DNA of 36,489 nucleotides from Candidatus Woesearchaeota archaeon (GTDB taxonomy: Archaea; Nanobdellota; Nanobdellia; Woesearchaeales; UBA11576): positions 1 to 36,489 of the forward strand of contig JABJCP010000043.1 of NCBI GenBank assembly GCA_018668595.1. The letters are read 5' to 3'. The position numbers were made by a program, and so were the translations under genes. The notes beneath the pieces are model-generated. The model saw nothing but the letters and a program-made list of their open reading frames with translations, did no database searches and was not told the origin of the DNA. This document shows, piece by piece, positions 16,148 through 24,071 of the stretch. Every line of letters begins with the position of its first letter. The stretch's first letter is position 1.

Positions 16148-17023
16148 TTATTCAGCAGCCTCTTTAACTTCTTCTACAGGTTTTTCTTCTGTATTTTCTT
16201 CGACTGTTTCTGCAGGTTTTTCTTCAACTACTTCTACAGGTTTTTCTGTAGGTTTTTCTTCAACTACTTCTACAGGTTTTTCTGTAGGTTGTTCATCTTT
16301 TTTAGTAGTTTTCTTTGATTTTTCAGTTTTAGATACTGTTTTTTTTGTAGGTTTAGATTTTTTTTCTTTTACTTTTTTTTCTTCTTTTTCTTTTTTCTCG
16401 TCTACTTCTTCAACCACTTCAATTGGTTCATCTAGGATTGTGATATCGTCGGGTAACTTTGTTTGTGGTGGCATAATTCTTACTTGAATACCAATAACAC
16501 CTGTTTTAATTCCAGCAACAGAATAACTAGTATTTACACCAGTTAATGCAATATCTCCGCATTTTTTTAAGTAACCCAGATAGAATCTCCATCTTTTAGC
16601 TCTTGAACTTGGAATTTTTCCAGACATTAAAATTTCAACACCTAATGCTCCTGCATTCATAACATCAGTCAATACTCTATGACCTACTCCTTTAAATCTT
16701 TGAATTCCAAATTTTTCTAAGCTGCTTGCAATTCGTTCTGCAACTATTTGTGAATCTAAATTGATATTTTCTACTTCATTAATTTCAATTTGTGGATTTT
16801 CTAATTTAAAATTATTTTTGAGTTCTTCTGTTAATTTTTTGATATTTTGTCCTTTTCTTCCAACAATTAATCCTGGACGTGATGCATAAATTATAATTTT
16901 CTCACCTAAAGGAGTTTTTTGTAATTTAATATGACTATGGCCAACATTTCTTAATTGGTTTGCAACGTATTCTTGAATTTGAAATTCTTTTACATTGTCC
17001 TCGACAATTGCTCGCTCAATCAT
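16148..17023 (-). CDS. rps3: Ribosomal protein uS3 with repeat-bearing acidic tail
   Basis: The core (about residues 1-205) starts with the archaeal lead FQIQEYVANQLRNVGHSHIK. The KH domain follows with IIYASRPGLIVGRKGQNIKK, then the C-terminal domain with GALGVEILMSGKIPSSRAKR and GVIGIQVRIMPP. Residues after about 205 are a Lys/Glu/Pro/Val tail containing 12-residue repeats (PTEKPVEVVEEK twice). The ATG overlaps the uL22 stop by four bases. uS3 lines the mRNA entry channel. Confidence 0.96.
   Translation of the reverse strand: MIERAIVEDNVKEFQIQEYVANQLRNVGHSHIKLQKTPLGEKIIIYASRPGLIVGRKGQNIKKLTEELKNNFKLENPQIEINEVENINLDSQIVAERIASSLEKFGIQRFKGVGHRVLTDVMNAGALGVEILMSGKIPSSRAKRWRFYLGYLKKCGDIALTGVNTSYSVAGIKTGVIGIQVRIMPPQTKLPDDITILDEPIEVVEEVDEKKEKEEKKVKEKKSKPTKKTVSKTEKSKKTTKKDEQPTEKPVEVVEEKPTEKPVEVVEEKPAETVEENTEEKPVEEVKEAAE
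16215..16286. repeat. Perfect tandem 36-bp duplication inside the rps3 tail
   Basis: Bases 16215-16250 and 16251-16286 are identical at every position and encode two copies of the same 12-residue unit. Exact identity at third codon positions points to a recent duplication in a disordered region. Confidence 0.93.
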
Positions 17024-17709
17024 TCTTTAACTTCCTCCTTTGGTTCTTCAGTTTTAACTTCTGGTTTAACTTCTTCTTTTACTTCAGGTTTAACTTCAAC
17101 AGGTTTGTCTTCAACTTTAGCTTCAGTTTTAACTTCTGGTTTAGCTTTTTCTTTTTTTTCAACAGATTTTTCAGCAACGGGTTTTGCTTCTGGTTTAGTT
17201 GATTCAAATTTAGTTAAATCTGATTTTTTTAAGTTTGATTTTTGTGATCTTTTTTCTTTTTTAGGTTCTACAATTTCTTGAACAACAATTTCAATATGTG
17301 CTCTTTTATTAACACATCTTTTCTTTCGACCATGTCTCATAGGTCTACTTGCAATATGTGAACATAAATGAATAATTTTTAAATTACCAGTATTAAATCC
17401 TTTATTTTGTGCATTAATTTCTGCATTCTCAAAAAGTTTTAAAAATATACCTGCTGCTTTTACAGGATATCGTCCTGCAGCCATTTTTCCTCGTCTATGA
17501 CCTGGACCATTAGTGAATCTTTTAAATGGCACTGCTTGTGTTTTTTCTTGTACATTTTCAAGAATTTGTTTTGCTTTTTGTAAATTTTTAAATCTCAAAA
17601 AATTAGATACTTCTATTGCAATTTTTGGACTTACATTTACATCTCTTCCAACAGCTCTTGCCATCAGTTGTTCATCATATCCTTGAAATGCGTAATTATA
17701 TTTTGCCAT
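17020..17709 (-). CDS. rpl22: Ribosomal protein uL22 with long charged tail
   Basis: The core (about residues 1-150) shows KIAIEVSNFLRFKNLQKAK, VPFKRFTNGPGHRRGKMAAG and SRPMRHGRKKRCVNKRAHIE, the archaeal uL22 marks, including the tunnel-lining beta hairpin. Residues 151-229 are a Lys/Glu/Pro/Val-rich tail with loose EVKPEVK repeats, similar in makeup to the tail of the next gene, uS3. Archaeal uL22 is usually about 150 residues. Confidence 0.95.
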   Translation of the reverse strand: MAKYNYAFQGYDEQLMARAVGRDVNVSPKIAIEVSNFLRFKNLQKAKQILENVQEKTQAVPFKRFTNGPGHRRGKMAAGRYPVKAAGIFLKLFENAEINAQNKGFNTGNLKIIHLCSHIASRPMRHGRKKRCVNKRAHIEIVVQEIVEPKKEKRSQKSNLKKSDLTKFESTKPEAKPVAEKSVEKKEKAKPEVKTEAKVEDKPVEVKPEVKEEVKPEVKTEEPKEEVKE

Positions 17710-17752
17710 TTTATTATCCTAATTATTTTTAATCATGTTTTTATTTTTTAAA

Positions 17753-18136
17753 TTATCTTGATGATGCATGTGCTGAACTCTTAGTTGCACCAACTCCTGG
17801 AGAACTATGTCCTACATTTTTTCTAGTAAGTGAAAATTCTCCCAATACATGTCCAATCATTTCAGGTCTGATTAAAATTTCCACAAACATTTTTCCATTG
17901 TAAATCATAATTGTTTTATCAAACATTTCTGGAAGTATTGGTAAAGCTCTACAATGTGTTTTGAGTTTTTTATCTCCACTTCTAAGTTTTTTTATGAATA
18001 TTTTCTCTTGATCAGTAAAACCTCTAAGTAATGTTCTTCTTATTCTAGTAGGTACAATTTCTGCTAATTCTTTAATACTTAGCTCTTTTAATTGTGCTGG
18101 GTTTTTTCCCCGATATGTAAATTCTTTTTTTGCCAT
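17753..18136 (-). CDS. rps19: Ribosomal protein uS19
   Basis: The 127-residue protein has the archaeal N-terminal lead FTYRGKNPAQLKELSIKELA. The RNA-binding core PEMFDKTIMIYNGKMFVEI, then the IRPEMIGHVLGEFSLTRKNV end and a GHSSPGVGATKSS terminus, are typical. It is located in the small-subunit head, next to uS13. A GTG- or other-frame overlap with uL2 is not real. Confidence 0.96.
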   Translation of the reverse strand: MAKKEFTYRGKNPAQLKELSIKELAEIVPTRIRRTLLRGFTDQEKIFIKKLRSGDKKLKTHCRALPILPEMFDKTIMIYNGKMFVEILIRPEMIGHVLGEFSLTRKNVGHSSPGVGATKSSAHASSR

Positions 18137-18156
18137 TTTGCCTCAAAAATATAAAT

Positions 18157-18879
18157 CTAATCTTTTCCTTTTTTACGTCCAGTTCTTCTAGCTGCAACCA
18201 TTCCAACTTTTCTTCCAGGAGGTGCATTTCTACTAACTGGTTTCGCTTTTGATTTTCTTGATGAACGCTTATTACCATATGGATGATCTACTGCATTCAT
18301 TGCGCCTCCACTAACTTTAGGCCACAATTTATTTTTTGCTTTCATCTTATAATGTTTAATTCCTGCTTTTAGGATTGGTTTTTCTGTTCTTCCACCACCA
18401 CCTACAACTCCAACACAGGCTCTACATCCTGGATGAAATGATTTTCTTTTCTTAGATGGTAATTGAACAATTATTTGATTTGATAATTTTGTTACTAACT
18501 TTCCAAATGTTCCTGATGCTTTGATGAACTTTCCCCCATCTCCTGGAACTGATTCAATTAAAAATATTGAAGTTCCTTCAGGCATATCTTTAAGTCGCAT
18601 GATATTTCCTCTTGTTGGTTCTGATCCCACACCCATTTGTATAAGATCTCCAACTCTACTACCTTCTGCAGCAATAGTCATTAACTCTTCTCCATTTTCC
18701 ATTTGTAAATGTACAAGAGGTGCACTATGTCCTTGGCAATGAACTATATCACGAACAATTCCTGAAATTTTTTCAGATTCTACACAAGGTAATCTTGCAG
18801 GTGCAACATACCTAAAACTAGGTGCGCGATATCTTGGACCGCCATGGCCTCTTGCTTGTTGGATAATGTTTTTTCCCAT
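18157..18879 (-). CDS. rpl2: Ribosomal protein uL2
   Basis: The 240-residue archaeal form begins GKNIIQQARGHGGPRYRAPS. It contains the OB-fold and SH3-like domains (GDLIQMGVGSEPTRGNIMRL, then GRTEKPILKAGIKHYKMK) and the peptidyl-transferase-near loop WPKVSGGAMNAVDHPYG, whose His is conserved. The terminus is basic with GRKVGMVAARRTGRKKG. It is one of the most conserved large-subunit proteins. Confidence 0.97.
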   Translation of the reverse strand: MGKNIIQQARGHGGPRYRAPSFRYVAPARLPCVESEKISGIVRDIVHCQGHSAPLVHLQMENGEELMTIAAEGSRVGDLIQMGVGSEPTRGNIMRLKDMPEGTSIFLIESVPGDGGKFIKASGTFGKLVTKLSNQIIVQLPSKKRKSFHPGCRACVGVVGGGGRTEKPILKAGIKHYKMKAKNKLWPKVSGGAMNAVDHPYGNKRSSRKSKAKPVSRNAPPGRKVGMVAARRTGRKKGKD

Positions 18880-18927
18880 TTTGGATCATTATTTTTTTAA
18901 TTAAATTACATTTATATTTTATCGTAA

Positions 18928-19188
18928 TTACATTAAACCTAAGTCAGTTGCAACATCTAGTGCGGGAGTATCCATTGAAAGTTTAACAAATGCTTTCTTT
19001 TTTCCTTTAGGTGTAATTAATGTTGTTACTTTTTCAACTTTTACTTTAAATAATTCTTCAACAGCTTTTTTGATTTCAGGTTTTTTTGATCTCATATCGA
19101 CAATAAAAATTAATTTATTCTCAGCTTCCATTAATCTAATGGATTTTTCTGTTGATAAAGGATATTTAATTACCGTATAGCTTTCCAT
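18928..19188 (-). CDS. rpl23: Ribosomal protein uL23
   Basis: The 86-residue protein is the compact archaeal form. YPLSTEKSIRLMEAENKLIF is the conserved start, followed by the KPEIKKAVEELFKVKVEKVT helix-strand, TPKGKKKAFVKL and a short end. It forms a docking site for SRP at the tunnel exit. It starts two bases after the uL4 stop. Confidence 0.96.
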   Translation of the reverse strand: MESYTVIKYPLSTEKSIRLMEAENKLIFIVDMRSKKPEIKKAVEELFKVKVEKVTTLITPKGKKKAFVKLSMDTPALDVATDLGLM

Positions 19189-19190
19189 TT

Positions 19191-20126
19191 TTACTCTTTG
19201 ATTTCAGCTTTTTCAACTTTAGCTTTTTTAGTTTTTGATGATGATTTTAATTTTGATTTTTTTGTTTCTTTTTTAGTAGGTTCAACTGTTTTTTTAACAA
19301 GTTTTTTTCTATTGATTTTATTCATGAATAAATTATCATTAGTAAGTTTATCAAATGATCCTTCTGTAAATAATGTTAATCGGCCAATATCTGCACCAGG
19401 AGCTAAAAGTTCTGCATTAAGATTTTTAACATCGACTACATCTATTCCAGGAATATTTATTCCGCTTTTTACAAGTGCGCAGTCTCCAGATACAACAACT
19501 AAAGGTCCTTTTGCTTTTTTGTATTTTCGTCCTCTCAATCTAGCTTTTCCTGCTCTGTATGTTTTTCTACTTGCTCGAACCAATTCATCTTTTAGTCCAA
19601 TTTTTTCTAAAATAGATTTAAAATCTTTTGTTTTTTCAATTGATTCAAATGAACTATCTAAAATAAATGGATAATTATCAGGTAATTTATGACCTCTTTC
19701 AACAACTTCTTCTTTGATCATTGTCGCTGCAAGAGCACTTCTAATTGCTTTTCTTCTTTCATTAATATTAAGTTTTTTGGACCAAATTTTTTCTGCTTTT
19801 GGAGGATGCGCTCGTCGTCCACCTACACATCCAGGAGATACTGCTCCAACCCAAAAGAATCTTGTTCCACGTCGAGTATGAATTTTTCTAGGAACTCTTG
19901 AAATTCCAAAACCATAACTTCCTCTATAATTGTGTCGTCTTCGAGATAGCTCTGCACTATGTCTTTGTCCTGCTTCAGGATGAGCTCCATAAGGTTGTCT
20001 ATTATGAGATTGAATTGCTTCAACAGCTCTTTTAATTAGGTCAGCTCTTACAGGTTCTAAAAACTGCTTTGGAACTTCCTTTTTTCCTTTTTCGCTGTTG
20101 TCTTGTTTTATGATTGGTACTTGCAT
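19191..20126 (-). CDS. rpl4: Ribosomal protein uL4
   Basis: The 311-residue protein has FLEPVRADLIKRAVEAIQSH at the N-terminus, the tunnel loop with RQPYGAHPEAGQRHSAELSR, GISRVPRKIHTRRGTRFF and GGRRAHPPKAEKIWSKKLN, followed by the globular domain with KARLRGRKYKKAKGPLVVV and LNAELLAPGADIGRLTLFTE. After about residue 280 a Lys-rich tail (KETKKSKLKSSSKTKKAK) is appended. The core is the normal archaeal length. Confidence 0.96.
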   Translation of the reverse strand: MQVPIIKQDNSEKGKKEVPKQFLEPVRADLIKRAVEAIQSHNRQPYGAHPEAGQRHSAELSRRRHNYRGSYGFGISRVPRKIHTRRGTRFFWVGAVSPGCVGGRRAHPPKAEKIWSKKLNINERRKAIRSALAATMIKEEVVERGHKLPDNYPFILDSSFESIEKTKDFKSILEKIGLKDELVRASRKTYRAGKARLRGRKYKKAKGPLVVVSGDCALVKSGINIPGIDVVDVKNLNAELLAPGADIGRLTLFTEGSFDKLTNDNLFMNKINRKKLVKKTVEPTKKETKKSKLKSSSKTKKAKVEKAEIKE

Positions 20127-20144
20127 TTTAGTTTACCTTATGCT

Positions 20145-21143
20145 TTAATCTTTAACATCTTTTGCAACTCTTAAATTTAAACTTTGAATTTGAGGTGCTT
20201 CGTAATTATATTTTTTATTTGGCCTTAATGCCTTTTTGAATCTGATTATTCTTTTTGTTGGTCCACCAACACTTCCCTTTACTAAAAGATAAGTATTTTT
20301 TACAACACCATAGCGTTTGAAACCTTCAATAGGATTTATTTCGTCTCCTTTCTCGCCAATCTTTAGTAATTTTTTATTAAATTCTAATCTTTGATGATAT
20401 CCTGTTTGACCTGCATGTGCAACCCTATACATGATATGTTGTTGTCCACACCAAGGTCCTAAACTTCCAGGTCCTCTTTTTGTTTTTTCTGATTTTCGTC
20501 CTCGAATTTTAACTCCAAATCTTTTTACAGGACCTTGAAATCCTTTTCCTATTGTAATAACATGAGTATCAAGTTGATCTCCTTCAGAAAACACATCAGA
20601 AACTAAAACTTCTTTTCCTAAAATTCCTTTTGCATAATTTAATTTTTCTTCAACAGAAGTTCCACCAATTGCAACCTCAAATAATTCAGGTTTTTTCTGA
20701 CCAATTCCAGTAAGTTTTGGTTGCGTATAAACAAGAACTCGAACATCAGAATAATTTTCTGTTTTAAGATCCTCAATTTTCTTTTCATCAACTTTTTTTG
20801 GTAAACAAATCTTTTTTCCTAATTCTTTATCACATTTACCAAGTACGCAAGATTTAATTTTTGATCCATATGCATCTTTAACATATAAATTAATACCTGC
20901 GATTTTGATAGGCGGACATTCAATAATTGTTACTGGAAAATTTATTTCGTCGCCTTTGGTAGTACTATTTTTTCGATTATCAGTTAGAATTGCGTGAGTC
21001 ATACCTACTTTATATCCTGCAAAACTAAGCAGTTTAGAATCTTTACTCTCAGGCCACGCATTAATTTTTGCATACTGACGTTTAGCTCTTTTTCTTGGCC
21101 AATAGCCCATGCTTCCGTGTCTTGGTCCTGTTACTTTTCCCAT
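20145..21143 (-). CDS. rpl3: Ribosomal protein uL3 (first gene of the operon)
   Basis: The 332-residue archaeal/eukaryotic-type uL3 has an N-terminus with RHGSMGYWPRKRAKRQYAKI and FAGYKVGMTHAILTDNRKN. The central finger reads VITIGKGFQGPVKRFGVKI with KTKRGPGSLGPWCGQQHIMY, whose equivalents reach toward the peptidyl transferase centre. It is the promoter-proximal gene: a TATA box lies about 105 bases upstream, giving a leader near 80 nt. Confidence 0.97.
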   Translation of the reverse strand: MGKVTGPRHGSMGYWPRKRAKRQYAKINAWPESKDSKLLSFAGYKVGMTHAILTDNRKNSTTKGDEINFPVTIIECPPIKIAGINLYVKDAYGSKIKSCVLGKCDKELGKKICLPKKVDEKKIEDLKTENYSDVRVLVYTQPKLTGIGQKKPELFEVAIGGTSVEEKLNYAKGILGKEVLVSDVFSEGDQLDTHVITIGKGFQGPVKRFGVKIRGRKSEKTKRGPGSLGPWCGQQHIMYRVAHAGQTGYHQRLEFNKKLLKIGEKGDEINPIEGFKRYGVVKNTYLLVKGSVGGPTKRIIRFKKALRPNKKYNYEAPQIQSLNLRVAKDVKD

Positions 21144-21246
21144 TTTTCAGTTTAATTATTTAGTTTTATTAATTTACGAACTTGAGAAATAGATTAATTC
21201 TTAAACTTTTAAAAGTCAATATAACTTTTTGAAAATCTAAAAAACC

Positions 21247-21254
21247 TATTTATA
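21247..21254 (-). promoter_or_regulatory. TATA box of the ribosomal protein operon
   Basis: The minus strand reads TATAAATA. Start is predicted near 21225, about 80 nt before the uL3 ATG. On the plus strand the same bases (TATTTATA with one more A) also make a usable TATA box, whose predicted start, near 21273-21278, falls at the beginning of the candidate small RNA. The element may therefore work in both directions. Confidence 0.45.
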
Positions 21255-21272
21255 ACGTTTTTTTCCTTCTTT

Positions 21273-21382
21273 ACGAGAAATAGCCGCAATAAGCTAAACT
21301 CGTACTGAAAAAACCATTTTTTCAGGCTCGTTTTTCCTATGGAACACTTAAACATTCATTTTTATTGTTTGAGTGCTTTTTT
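21273..21382 (+). ncRNA. Candidate small RNA with three stem-loops upstream of rpl3
   Basis: Stem 1: ACGAG (21273-21277) with CTCGT (21299-21303), and inside it TAGC (21281-21284) with GCTA (21293-21296). Stem 2: CTGAAAAAA (21305-21313) with TTTTTTCAG (21317-21325). Stem 3: CACTTAAACA (21345-21354) with TGTTTGAGTG (21366-21375), ten pairs including one G-U that exists only if the plus strand is the RNA, followed by C and six T. A second CTCGT at 21327-21331 can compete for ACGAG. The plus-strand TATA is about 25 bases upstream. I recognise no known RNA family. Together with the flanking spacer (21144-21520) this region holds no protein gene. Confidence 0.35.
21345..21382 (+). terminator. Stem-loop followed by T6 (terminator of the candidate small RNA)
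   Basis: A ten-pair stem with an 11-base loop is followed by C and TTTTTT at 21377-21382. The G-U pair (21349 with 21371) supports plus-strand reading, as the minus strand would have a C-A mismatch there. Confidence 0.4.
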
Positions 21383-21428
21383 CGATCGTTTTGTAGTAAA
21401 TTTGATCAATCGTTAAGATTTTGAGATG

Positions 21429-21437
21429 ATTTATAAA
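21429..21437 (-). promoter_or_regulatory. Possible second minus-strand TATA box upstream of rpl3
   Basis: The minus strand reads TTTATAAAT. If used, transcripts would start near 21407 and run through the stem-loop region into rpl3 as a long leader of about 260 nt. Alternative to the closer TATA at 21247-21254. Confidence 0.3.
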
Positions 21438-21466
21438 GCTTTGGTAAACAAACAAAAAACATCACA

Positions 21467-21528
21467 ATCAACTAATCATTTCCATCGACTAATTATTTTA
21501 ATCAACTAATTATCAACTAATTATTTCC
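21467..21528. repeat. Four direct repeats of a 17-nt unit at the 3' end of the gene at 21521-22216
   Basis: Units begin at 21467, 21484, 21501 and 21512 and follow the consensus ATCAACTAATTATTTCC, with one G, one C and a shortened third unit. They run into the last codons of the neighbouring minus-strand gene. The T-rich minus-strand stretch just beyond (21447-21463) may end that gene's transcript. Confidence 0.75.
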
Positions 21529-22216
21529 AACTAGAAACCAGTTTTTCTAATATATCTCTTGAGTTTGATTCTAAAGGTACCATCACCCTTTGTTCATCAT
21601 AAGGTATTTCAGATGGTTTAAGAGGGAATTTTAAGCGTTCTGGAAAATATCTCCTATATTTTTCATTAAGATATAACCCCACTTGAAAAGCCAATAAATC
21701 TGCATAATTAATTATAGGTATTGTTTTATCTCCAGATCCCCACAGTTCTATATTTTGAGAAGGTATTTTAAATCCTCGAGCATGTAAGTATTCCTTAATT
21801 AAAAATCTACTTTTATCAAGATTTGCATAAAATACATCTATTAATAATACAGTACTGCTAGGATTATATCCATTTGTTGCAACAACATGAGCTATTCCTG
21901 CATGTTCTATTAATTGTCTTGGAAATCGTCCGCCTCGAGCTCTAGTCCAATGAAATGTTTTTAGTCCATTTGCTTTCATTTCAGAAATATTGGGAAGATT
22001 TGGAACTTTACTCGGCCTAATTCCTTGATTATCTCTATTTTCAGACTCAATATATGCATTTGCAGCTCTAAGATAATCCTTGGATTTTTTCAAAGCAAGA
22101 TATCCTGCAGATTTACAAAGATCAGGATTTTCAGTTTCTGCAGCAACAAGTATAATACTATCAGATCCTATGCCTAAACTAGTTTCATCAATTCCAAGAT
22201 ATGTAATTTTAGTCAT
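21521..22216 (-). CDS. Unrecognised protein, possible RNase H-fold
   Basis: The protein has 231 residues from the ATG at 22216. TKITYLGIDETSLGIGSD at the N-terminus is a hydrophobic strand ending in Asp-Glu, as in RNase H-fold nucleases (RNase HII-like or DUF3800-like). A second strand ends in Asp (TVLLIDVFYANLD), and a late SGDKTIPIINYADLLAFQVG resembles the C-terminal Asp-containing helix of those families. The arrangement suggests a metal-dependent fold, but none of the exact family signatures is present. The middle part (HWTRARGGRFPRQLIEHAG) is basic and could bind nucleic acid. The TTG ten codons earlier is less likely. It is a single gene between the primase and the ribosomal operon, all on the minus strand. 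Confidence 0.55.
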   Translation of the reverse strand: MTKITYLGIDETSLGIGSDSIILVAAETENPDLCKSAGYLALKKSKDYLRAANAYIESENRDNQGIRPSKVPNLPNISEMKANGLKTFHWTRARGGRFPRQLIEHAGIAHVVATNGYNPSSTVLLIDVFYANLDKSRFLIKEYLHARGFKIPSQNIELWGSGDKTIPIINYADLLAFQVGLYLNEKYRRYFPERLKFPLKPSEIPYDEQRVMVPLESNSRDILEKLVSSWK

Positions 22217-22284
22217 TTTTATATTACTTATTTTTACAGCATGCAAAATAGCATTTGTTACAATTAATAACTCCTAAAGACCTC

Positions 22285-22292
22285 TTTTATAG
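22285..22292 (-). promoter_or_regulatory. TATA box for the gene at 21521-22216
   Basis: The minus strand reads CTATAAAA, with a predicted start near 22262 and a leader of about 46 nt. Confidence 0.35.
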
Positions 22293-22441
22293 ATACTGTG
22301 TTCTTATTATATCAATAATAGGTATTGGTAACTAGTATAAAAAAGTAGCTAAATATAAAAAATAATACGCCTCCATAATATAAACTAATTAGCACAAACT
22401 AATTAATATAAAAATTAACATAAATAAAGTTAGTGTCCTAA

Positions 22442-24004
22442 TTAAACCCTGTCTTCTTCAAAAGATTCTACTTCTTTTTTTGAAACTTTAGAATCAGTGG
22501 TTTGATTAGTTTCAGAATCATTGATTTTGTCTTTATAACTATTAACTTTATCTTTAGAATTGTTATTTTCACAATCATTATCTGATTTTTTTGATGAATT
22601 AGTTGATTTATCCTCAGATTTATTCTTATTTTTTTTATTTTTATCAAAATTTGTTTTTTTCTTCCTTTTTCCCTTTTGCATGGATAAAAATCTCATTTTC
22701 CTAACTGCATAGTTCACAGGATTCTTAGTTTTAGTGCACACATTATCTGGACAACAAATTTGCAAATCTTTATAGTACATTTTATTATCGCAATTTGGTG
22801 GAAGAATTTTTTTATTATGCATACGAGCATATCTTAATTGACCTTTCCAATAAACTTCTCGAAGAGATTCCTTATTATTTTTATTCCATTCCACAAGATA
22901 TTCTTCAATATCATCATAACTCCAATTACAACTTGCTAAGAAATTAATTAAAATAAATATTGCTCTTTTTTTCCCGTCTTCTAATCCTTTTTTAATTTTT
23001 TGAATACACGGTGGAAAAAGTTGTTCAGGAATTTTAACCGTAATCTCGTCGAGTTTTACATCTCCCAATTTTTTTTCGTACTGAAATACGCGTTCATCTT
23101 TTGTAATTTTTTGTTTTTTCTCCTCGATTTCTGCTGCAAAATCAAAACTTTTTACAATAAGATCTGCAGCTTCCCCTGAAACTACATTGTTTCTATCCAT
23201 AAATTTCCATTCTGTAACTTCAACTAAAGAAACATCAGCCATTTTTTTATCAAATTCAAGAACTTTTTCGGGATCTATAGGTACGCTTACCAAACCACTT
23301 TTTTCATTAAGCGAATAAACCATTCTACATAAATGTCTAGACGAGATTAATATAGTATCCACTTCTAATATACTAAATGGATTAAATTTTCCATTGACAA
23401 TAATATCTTTATTATCTTTTTCACACTTTTTTTTTACTCCTTCCAAACCATCAAGTAAAAGAATTTCTCGTGCGAGATGTTCACTAATCATTTCTTTTAG
23501 ATATTCTGCAATTTTTCTAGGTCCTTCTGGAAATAATGTTCTTGTTTCCTCGCCGTGAACTTTTTCGGGAAATGCTTCAAAAGGTACGCCTATATGAAAT
23601 CCGTGATTTCCTGAAAACTTACAAGTCACTGATTGAATTCCTTGATATTTTAGTGCCTGAATCAAAAGATGTGCTGCAAGTGCACTGTATTCTAAAAACT
23701 TACAATCTATATCCAAAACAAGATCCCACCCAATTCTTAATTCGTTCATTTCTTGTCTTGATGCTCCTGTTTTAACCATGAGAACATTTCGCCATAATTC
23801 TTCACTAGCATGAAAACTAGTCACTCCTTTCTTAACCATTTCAAATACATCAGACGGAAACTGTAATACATCAGGTCTTTTAGAATAACCCTTTCCTCCA
23901 AAACTTCCTGAAATCTCTTTATTTACTGCATTAGCTACTATTGCTTTTTGAACTTCTACTCGTTTATAGTGTTTTAGAACTTTACTTAACATTACAGGAT
24001 CCAT
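22442..24004 (-). CDS. Fused DNA primase PriS-PriL
   Basis: The 520-residue protein joins both archaeal primase subunits. The catalytic part has WDLVLDIDCK with the metal-binding Asp pair at 98 and 100, the CKFSGNHGFHIGVP motif (about 128-141) equal to the SGGRGFH motif of PriS, and EVDTILISSRHLCRMVYSLN with Asp 216. A shortened PriL C-terminal domain follows from about residue 325. PPCIQKIKKGL supplies the first cluster Cys (333); C405, C417 or C418, and C423 complete a likely [4Fe-4S] site. Residues after about 441 are a Lys/Asn/Ser-rich tail. The PriL N-terminal domain appears missing. Fused minimal primases are known from Nanoarchaeum and relatives. It makes primers at the fork. Confidence 0.9.
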   Translation of the reverse strand: MDPVMLSKVLKHYKRVEVQKAIVANAVNKEISGSFGGKGYSKRPDVLQFPSDVFEMVKKGVTSFHASEELWRNVLMVKTGASRQEMNELRIGWDLVLDIDCKFLEYSALAAHLLIQALKYQGIQSVTCKFSGNHGFHIGVPFEAFPEKVHGEETRTLFPEGPRKIAEYLKEMISEHLAREILLLDGLEGVKKKCEKDNKDIIVNGKFNPFSILEVDTILISSRHLCRMVYSLNEKSGLVSVPIDPEKVLEFDKKMADVSLVEVTEWKFMDRNNVVSGEAADLIVKSFDFAAEIEEKKQKITKDERVFQYEKKLGDVKLDEITVKIPEQLFPPCIQKIKKGLEDGKKRAIFILINFLASCNWSYDDIEEYLVEWNKNNKESLREVYWKGQLRYARMHNKKILPPNCDNKMYYKDLQICCPDNVCTKTKNPVNYAVRKMRFLSMQKGKRKKKTNFDKNKKNKNKSEDKSTNSSKKSDNDCENNNSKDKVNSYKDKINDSETNQTTDSKVSKKEVESFEEDRV

Positions 24005-24071
24005 AGTAAACCTAAAATGAACAGTAATATTTATTGTTTTGGTAATAGAATCCTAATTATTAATAAAAAAT

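Noticed and set aside
16955-17281. Plus-strand ORFs antisense to the uL22/uS3 tails
   Set aside because: Low-complexity mirror images of Lys/Glu/Pro-rich coding sequence; no start signals.
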